Shown here: positions 59,532 to 64,000 of the stretch, one piece after another
Numbering within the stretch: the stretch's first letter is position 1
Layout: every line of letters starts with the position of its first letter
NCBI RefSeq assembly: GCF_001668725.1
Contig: NZ_LZKL01000064.1
Span: 62,001-126,000 of the forward strand
Length of the DNA stretch: 64,000 nucleotides
Direction: 5' to 3'
Origin: Mycobacterium sp. E787
GTDB taxonomy: Bacteria; Actinomycetota; Actinomycetes; Mycobacteriales; Mycobacteriaceae
Position numbers and translations under genes: made by a program
The notes under the pieces: generated by a model
The model's input: the letters and a program-made list of their open reading frames with translations, nothing else
What the model was told of the DNA's origin: nothing
The model's database searches: none

Positions 59532-59843
59532 CTACTTGATGCCGGTGACCTTCAGGACCGTCAGCTGCTGACGGTGGCCCTGACGCTTGTGGTAGCCGGT
59601 CTTGTTCTTGAACTTGTGGATGCGGATCTTGGGGCCCTTGGTGTGCTCGAGCACCTCACCGGTGACCGCGACCTTGGCCAGCGCGGCCGCGTCGCTGGTG
59701 ACCTTGGCGCCGTCGACGACAAGGGCCACCGGCAGTGTCACGTTCGAACCCGGCTCGGAGTCCAGCTTCTCGACCTTGACCACGTCTCCGACGGCGACTT
59801 TGTACTGCTTGCCGCCGGTCTTGACGATTGCGTAGGTCGCCAT
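59532..59843 (-). CDS. rplU: 50S ribosomal protein bL21
   Basis: 103 aa from ATG 59843. Typical sequence [20 protein letters not shown] and C-terminal [13 protein letters not shown]. First gene of the rplU-rpmA-obg-proB operon. The longer frame to 59981 has an unrelated N-terminus and covers the promoter. Confidence 0.97.
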   Translation of the reverse strand: MATYAIVKTGGKQYKVAVGDVVKVEKLDSEPGSNVTLPVALVVDGAKVTSDAAALAKVAVTGEVLEHTKGPKIRIHKFKNKTGYHKRQGHRQQLTVLKVTGIK

Positions 59844-59988
59844 CGTTGCTCCTGCCTCTTTCTGCTGGCCGCGCGCGTGCCACCGGCCTGCGCGGGGTGG
59901 GTCTGGGGTGCGGGTCCGCCCCCGGCAAAAACCCGGGCCCGGCGGTCCCGCCGCCGCCGGCCACGGTCGGCCTGACGACAACTGTCCA

Positions 59989-60018
59989 AGGGTACTTGAC
60001 CAGCGGCTACAGGGTCAA
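59989..60018 (-). promoter_or_regulatory. Candidate SigA-type promoter of the rplU operon
   Basis: On the minus strand TTGACC (60018-60013) and TACCCT (59994-59989) are separated by 18 bases, matching a mycobacterial housekeeping promoter. They lie about 146 bases upstream of the rplU start, so a leader of roughly 140 bases is expected. Confidence 0.55.
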
Positions 60019-60052
60019 ACCGGCCCTCGGAAAGGCCCGGCGTCGGCGCAGG

Positions 60053-62773
60053 TCAGTCCACGTGGATCGGCGGGCCGGCCGGCCTGCCCGCGGCGCGGCG
60101 GCGGCGTGGGTGTCCCCCGGGCGAGCCGCCGTTTCCTGCGGAGTTCCGTGTGGTCTCGTCGTCGGAGTCGGCGTCCTCGTCGTCCAGATCGTCTTCGTCG
60201 TCGTCCAGGTCCAGGTCCTCGTCGTCGCCGAGATCCTCGTCGTCGAGGTCGTCGTCGCTGTCGTCGTCGCTGTCGTCGTCCGCGTCGAACTCGTCCTCGT
60301 CTTCGTCGGCATCCTCGAAGTCATCGGTGTCGGTGTCCTCGAGGCCGGCGGCACCCCGCTCCTCGGTCTCCTTGTCGACGGTAGCGGTGAGCACCTCGCC
60401 GGCCTCGTCGGGCTCGCCCTCGCCCTCGTCGTCCTGGCCGGCACCGGACGAGCCGGCGGCCATCGCCTTGAACATCGGGTGTTCGCCGGGTGCGTGCGCG
60501 GGCACCTTCGCCACGGTGGGCTGGTCGGCGGCCTCTTCGGTCCCCTTCTTCTTCGAGCGCCGGCCCCGTCGACCACCGGACTCGGACTTGCGGCCGTTCG
60601 ACGGGGCGGAATCGACCGGGTCGCTGTGCAGCAGGATGCCGCGGCCGCCGCAGTTGGGGCACGACGACGAGAACGCCTCGATCAGCCCCGTGCCCAACCG
60701 CTTGCGCGTCAGTTGCACCAGGCCCAGGGACGTCACCTCGGAAACCTGATGGCGGGTGCGGTCGCGCGCCAGCGCCTCGGTGAGCCGCCGCAGCACCAGG
60801 TCCCGGTTGGACTCCAGCACCATGTCGATGAAGTCGATGACCACGATGCCGCCGATGTCGCGCAGCCGTAATTGGCGCACGATCTCCTCGGCCGCCTCGA
60901 GGTTGTTCTTGGTGACGGTCTGCTCGAGGTTGCCGCCGGACCCGGTGAACTTGCCGGTGTTGACGTCGACCACCGTCATGGCCTCGGTGCGGTCGATCAC
61001 CAGCGTGCCGCCCGACGGCAGCCACACCTTCCGCTCCATCGCCTTGGCGAGTTGCTCGTCGATGCGGTGCACCGCGAACACGTCCGGGCCGCTCGCATCA
61101 TCCGGGCCGGAGGCCGGCTCGTACTTGGTCAGCTTCGAAACCAGCTCCGGGGCAACGGAATTCACGTACTCGTTGATCGTGCTCCAGGCCTCGTCGCCGG
61201 AGACGATGAGGCCGGCGAAGTCCTCGTTGAACAAGTCGCGGATGACCTTGACCAACACGTCCGGCTCTTCGTAGAGCGACACCGCGGCACCCGCGGCCTT
61301 TTCCTTGGTCTCGGCCGCCTTGGCTTCGATCTGCTGCCAGCGCTCCTGCAGGCGGGTGACGTCCTTGCGGATGTCGTCCTCCTTGACGCCCTCCGACGCG
61401 GTGCGGATGATCACTCCGGCGTCGGACGGCACCACCTCGCGCAGGATCTCCTTGAGCCGCTGGCGTTCGGTATCGGGCAGCTTGCGGCTGATCCCGGTCG
61501 ACGACGCGCCCGGCACATAGACCAGGTAGCGACCCGCCAGCGACACCTGCGTGGTGAGCCGGGCGCCCTTGTGCCCCACCGGGTCCTTGCTGACCTGGAC
61601 GACGACATAGTCGCCGGGCTTGAGGGCCTGCTCGATCTTGCGGTCGGACCCGCCCAGTCCGGCGGCCTCCCAGTTGACTTCGCCGGCGTAGAGCACGCCG
61701 TTGCGGCCGCGACCGATGTCGACGAACGCCGCCTCCATCGAGGGCAGCACGTTCTGCACGATCCCGAGGTAGATGTTGCCCACCAGGGACGCCGACGCCG
61801 CCGAGGTCACGAAGTGCTCGACGACGATGCCGTCCTCGAGCACCGCGATCTGGGTGTAACGCGCGCCGGGGTGCGGCGGCTCGGTGCGCACCCGGTCGCG
61901 GACGACCATCACCCGTTCGACGGCCTCGCGGCGCGCCAGGAATTCGGCCTCGGTCAGCACCGGCGGGCGGCGCCGCCCGGCGTCCCGCCCGTCGCGGCGG
62001 CGTTGCCGCTTGGCCTCCAGCCGGGTGGAGCCGTCGATGCCCTTGATCTCGGCGTTGCCGGAGCCCTCGCCGTTCTTGCCGGCGCGCGACGGCCGCTCGT
62101 GCACCACGGTGTTGGGCGGGTCGTCGGGCGACAGCCCCTCGTCGTTGTCGTCACCGGCTGCCGATTTGCGCCGCCTGCGCCTGCGGCGGCGGCGAGTGGC
62201 CCCGTCCGGCGAACCGTTCTCGTCGTCGGAGTCGTCGTCGGACTCGTCGGAGTCGCTGTCCTCGTCGCCGGTGTCGTCGTCGCCGTCGGGTCCGCCCTGT
62301 TCGCCGCGTCCGCGGCCACGCCCCCGACGCCCGCGGCGCCGGCGGCGGTTGGCCGGTCGATCGGCCTGGTCATCGTCTTCGTCGTCGGCTTCGTCCGAGT
62401 AGTCGCTCTCGTCGGCGGCAACGCCGGGACCGACCTCCACCGGCTGCGGCGCCACGAACAGCGGCAGATACTCCGCCGGCTCGGTGGAGCTCCGCAGCAG
62501 CAGCGGTTGCTGTTTGGCCGCCGCATGGCTGAACCCCGGGATGTTGGGCAGGGGTTTGGCGAAGATCAGGTCACGGACCCGGAGAGCGTCCTCGCGGTCG
62601 ACGCCGGAATGCACGTTGCGGGTGCGCCCGTCGAGCGCGGTGAGCGCCTCGAGCACCTCTCTGTTGGTGCTGCCCAGCGCTCGCGCCAGCTGGTGCACCC
62701 TCAGGCGGTCCGGCAGGTCCTCGTGCTGCGCCGGCTCGTTGGCGGGATTCGAAGGCGGTGCACTGTCTACCAC
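60053..62773 (-). CDS. rne: Ribonuclease E/G
   Basis: 906 aa from GTG 62773 with GAGGAGAG upstream. Layout: N-terminal IF2-N-like segment (about 25-75), long basic/acidic low-complexity stretch (about 115-265), S1 and RNase E core (about 325-720), then an acidic C-terminal tail (about 800-895). Catalytic aspartates are in VVDVNTG (about 602) and VVIDFIDM (about 647). The zinc-link cysteines CPNCGG are near 707. It corresponds to Rv2444c and processes rRNA and mRNA. The disordered tails are protein-interaction regions in mycobacterial RNase E. Leader length and structure suggest autoregulation. Confidence 0.95.
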   Translation of the reverse strand: MVDSAPPSNPANEPAQHEDLPDRLRVHQLARALGSTNREVLEALTALDGRTRNVHSGVDREDALRVRDLIFAKPLPNIPGFSHAAAKQQPLLLRSSTEPAEYLPLFVAPQPVEVGPGVAADESDYSDEADDEDDDQADRPANRRRRRGRRGRGRGRGEQGGPDGDDDTGDEDSDSDESDDDSDDENGSPDGATRRRRRRRRRKSAAGDDNDEGLSPDDPPNTVVHERPSRAGKNGEGSGNAEIKGIDGSTRLEAKRQRRRDGRDAGRRRPPVLTEAEFLARREAVERVMVVRDRVRTEPPHPGARYTQIAVLEDGIVVEHFVTSAASASLVGNIYLGIVQNVLPSMEAAFVDIGRGRNGVLYAGEVNWEAAGLGGSDRKIEQALKPGDYVVVQVSKDPVGHKGARLTTQVSLAGRYLVYVPGASSTGISRKLPDTERQRLKEILREVVPSDAGVIIRTASEGVKEDDIRKDVTRLQERWQQIEAKAAETKEKAAGAAVSLYEEPDVLVKVIRDLFNEDFAGLIVSGDEAWSTINEYVNSVAPELVSKLTKYEPASGPDDASGPDVFAVHRIDEQLAKAMERKVWLPSGGTLVIDRTEAMTVVDVNTGKFTGSGGNLEQTVTKNNLEAAEEIVRQLRLRDIGGIVVIDFIDMVLESNRDLVLRRLTEALARDRTRHQVSEVTSLGLVQLTRKRLGTGLIEAFSSSCPNCGGRGILLHSDPVDSAPSNGRKSESGGRRGRRSKKKGTEEAADQPTVAKVPAHAPGEHPMFKAMAAGSSGAGQDDEGEGEPDEAGEVLTATVDKETEERGAAGLEDTDTDDFEDADEDEDEFDADDDSDDDSDDDLDDEDLGDDEDLDLDDDEDDLDDEDADSDDETTRNSAGNGGSPGGHPRRRRAAGRPAGPPIHVD

Positions 62774-62871
62774 GTACTCTCCTCAAGCCCCCGGGCGCGT
62801 CGTTTCGACGCGGCCACGCGAGGGCTTCACTATGGGCCCGGGTCGCTTCTCCCAGGCTTGTGATGGTCTTG

Positions 62872-62888
62872 CCCCGAGCGGCTCGGGG
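62872..62888 (-). other. Hairpin in the rne leader
   Basis: CCCCGAG-CGG-CTCGGGG, a 7-bp perfect stem with a 3-base loop, lies about 100 bases upstream of the rne start codon. It may be a target or roadblock for RNase E autoregulation. No U-tract follows on either strand, so a terminator role is less likely. Confidence 0.45.
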
Positions 62889-63019
62889 AGAACTCACTCG
62901 GCGCCGTGCTGAATGTCGGCCTGACATGCGGCGCAACATCGCGGCGATGGCGATGGTCGCGCTTGTCCAAGTCTTCATTCGGGTGTCCGAAGCCGGTCCG
63001 GCGACGTTCACCCGCTGTC

Positions 63020-63047
63020 AGTATCCCACATCACCGCCCGTGCCCAA
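63020..63047 (-). promoter_or_regulatory. Candidate rne promoter
   Basis: On the minus strand TTGGGC (63047-63042) and GATACT (63025-63020) with a 16-base spacer; the -10 is preceded by TGG, giving an extended -10. It is about 247 bases before the rne GTG. Confidence 0.45.
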
Positions 63048-63113
63048 CCGCAGCCGATACACGAACCTCAGCAAACGCCGTCGGGAGCCCGTGCGGCGGC
63101 TATCCCGCCAGCG

Positions 63114-63524
63114 CTAAATGCCTGGAAACCAGAGGCCGATCTCGCGCTTCGCGGAATCGGCCGAATCGGACCCATGCACCAGGTTGAACTGCGTTTCCAG
63201 CCCGAAGTCGCCCCGGATCGTGCCCGGGGATGCCTTGTCGACCGGGTCGGTACCCCCGGCGACCTGCCGGAATGCCGCAATCGCCCGCGGCCCCTCCACG
63301 ACCGCGGCCACCACCGGCCCCGAGGTGATGAATTCCAGCAACGATCCGAAGAACGGCTTGCCCTCGTGTTCGGCGTAATGCTGGGCCGCCAGTTCTTCGC
63401 TGACGTGCCGGAGCTCCAGCGCCGCGATGGTGAGGCCTTTTCGCTCGATGCGGCTGATGATCTCGCCGATCAGGTGCCGCTCGACGGCGTCGGGCTTGAT
63501 CAGTACCAGGGTCCGTTCGGTCAC
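63114..63524 (-). CDS. ndk: Nucleoside diphosphate kinase
   Basis: 136 aa from GTG 63524, the usual length for mycobacterial NdkA; longer frames to 63884 run into the next gene. Motifs: [19 protein letters not shown] and the active-site histidine in NLVHGSDS. It balances nucleoside triphosphates. Corresponds to Rv2445c. The 35-base gap to the DUF4233 gene suggests co-transcription with folC. Confidence 0.96.
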   Translation of the reverse strand: MTERTLVLIKPDAVERHLIGEIISRIERKGLTIAALELRHVSEELAAQHYAEHEGKPFFGSLLEFITSGPVVAAVVEGPRAIAAFRQVAGGTDPVDKASPGTIRGDFGLETQFNLVHGSDSADSAKREIGLWFPGI

Positions 63525-63559
63525 GGCGCACAGCGTACAGAACCCTTTGCCGATCGGCC

Positions 63560-63919
63560 CTACTCCTGCCTGCGGCGGACCTCGGCGCGGAAGTAGGCGA
63601 TCAACGCCCACAATGCGGTGAAGAGCACCCCGATGAACCCCACCCCGGGGTAGACCGCGAAGCCGGCCAGCAGCACCACCTGGACGCCCAGGTTCACCCA
63701 GATCGCCCAGGGCCTGCGCTGGACCGCGGCAAGCAGGATCAGCACGACCGCCAGGCCGATCAGGTAGGCCAGCGACGCGGCGGTCAGTCCGCCACCGACG
63801 GCGCCCACCACCGGTATCGCGAGCAGCACCACGATCGCCTCGAGGATCAGCGTCGCGGCCATCACCGCGGCGAAGCTGCGCCACGGGTCGGCGGGCGGGG
63901 CCGGGTTCTGATCGGTCAT
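63560..63919 (-). CDS. DUF4233 membrane protein (Rv2446c-like)
   Basis: 119 aa with four hydrophobic helices (about 15-37, 42-64, 70-85, 90-110) and a basic C-terminus. Family DUF4233, found between folC and ndk across actinobacteria; function unknown. Its ATG overlaps the folC stop as ATGA. Confidence 0.92.
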   Translation of the reverse strand: MTDQNPAPPADPWRSFAAVMAATLILEAIVVLLAIPVVGAVGGGLTAASLAYLIGLAVVLILLAAVQRRPWAIWVNLGVQVVLLAGFAVYPGVGFIGVLFTALWALIAYFRAEVRRRQE

Positions 63920-64000
63920 TCCGGATCCCTGCCGAACAGGGTCCGGGCGGCCCCGGCGGTGACGACGGAACCGGTGACGACGATCCCGGTCCCCGAAAAC
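63916..64000 (-). CDS. folC: Folylpolyglutamate synthase, C-terminal end (window edge)
   Basis: Only about 27 C-terminal codons are in the window, ending at TGA 63918-63916. The visible tail reads [19 protein letters not shown], typical of the FolC C-terminus. The place upstream of DUF4233 and ndk agrees with Rv2447c. Call depends on this short stretch and synteny. Confidence 0.85.
   Translation of the reverse strand, partial: FSGTGIVVTGSVVTAGAARTLFGRDPE

Larger units (their letters stand above)
62774..63113. other. Long rne leader / rne-ndk intergenic region
   Basis: 340 bases without a credible gene. On the minus strand a possible promoter (63020-63047) would give an rne leader of about 240 bases. 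The leader includes a perfect hairpin at 62872-62888. Long 5' leaders are known for RNase E genes and used in autoregulation. Small open frames here look like shadows. Confidence 0.55.

Overview
The window is high-GC actinobacterial DNA and reads as the chromosome of a slow-growing non-tuberculous Mycobacterium, probably close to the M. avium complex. The species call is an inference. It rests on the mycobacterial gene order (holA, comEC, comEA ... degV, octT, gpgP, rsfS, nadD ... moxR/VWA, proA ... mscS-cNMP, cyclase, rbsK ... nadE ... proB, obg, rpmA, rplU, rne, ndk, DUF4233, folC), which follows M. tuberculosis Rv2413c-Rv2447c, and on the mycobacteria-specific families present (MmpL/MmpS, PapA, FAAL-type FadD, PE-PPE-domain esterase, DUF5313).

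Layout. (1) 1-2729: partial holA, comEC and comEA, all leftward, with a 55-bp tandem duplication at the comEC 3' end. (2) 2879-6369: rightward envelope-type small proteins (holin-like, DUF3618), a paired acyl-CoA dehydrogenase operon and an F420/FMN-type PPOX oxidoreductase. (3) 6383-25445: a lipid locus with a leftward 3724-aa bimodular PKS and rightward papA, mmpL, secreted PE-PPE-domain esterase and FAAL fadD. This gene set matches the trehalose polyphleate (TPP) clusters known from M. smegmatis and M. abscessus. (4) 25508-30079: a DapB-like oxidoreductase and an mmpS-mmpL pair. Segments 2-4 occupy the interval between comEA (Rv2415c) and degV (Rv2417c), where M. tuberculosis carries eis. 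(5) 30062-33387: degV, octT, gpgP, rsfS and nadD, a tightly overlapping leftward operon that includes methylglucose-lipopolysaccharide genes. (6) 33459-34104: a vapBC-type toxin-antitoxin pair. (7) 34127-37728: VWA protein, MoxR ATPase and proA. (8) 37840-43208: MscS channel with a cyclic-nucleotide domain, overlapping a Cache-HAMP-cyclase gene whose catalytic residues are degenerate; then rbsK and an isoprenylcysteine-methyltransferase-like gene. (9) 43205-48773: a GntR regulator divergent from a MmgE/PrpD, isocitrate-lyase-superfamily, LeuC-like, LeuD-like and PEBP operon, with a 32-bp near-perfect palindrome between them. (10) 48903-56641: GGDEF protein, nadE, cysteine hydrolase, sirtuin, P450, TetR, MarR/OhrR-like regulator and DUF5313. 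(11) 56646-64000: proB, obg, rpmA, rplU, rne, ndk, DUF4233 and partial folC.

How the lipid genes probably work together: FadD activates a fatty acid as acyl-AMP and loads the PKS. Both PKS acyltransferases carry the malonyl-type HAFH motif, and only module 2 has DH and ER, so an unbranched, partly unsaturated chain is expected. PapA would transfer that chain to trehalose, MmpL would export the intermediate, and the secreted PE-PPE esterase would finish acyl transfer outside the membrane. The operon at 44099-48773 looks like a catabolic route for a branched hydroxy-di- or tricarboxylic acid whose substrate I cannot name. I saw no rRNA, tRNA, CRISPR array, insertion sequence or prophage.
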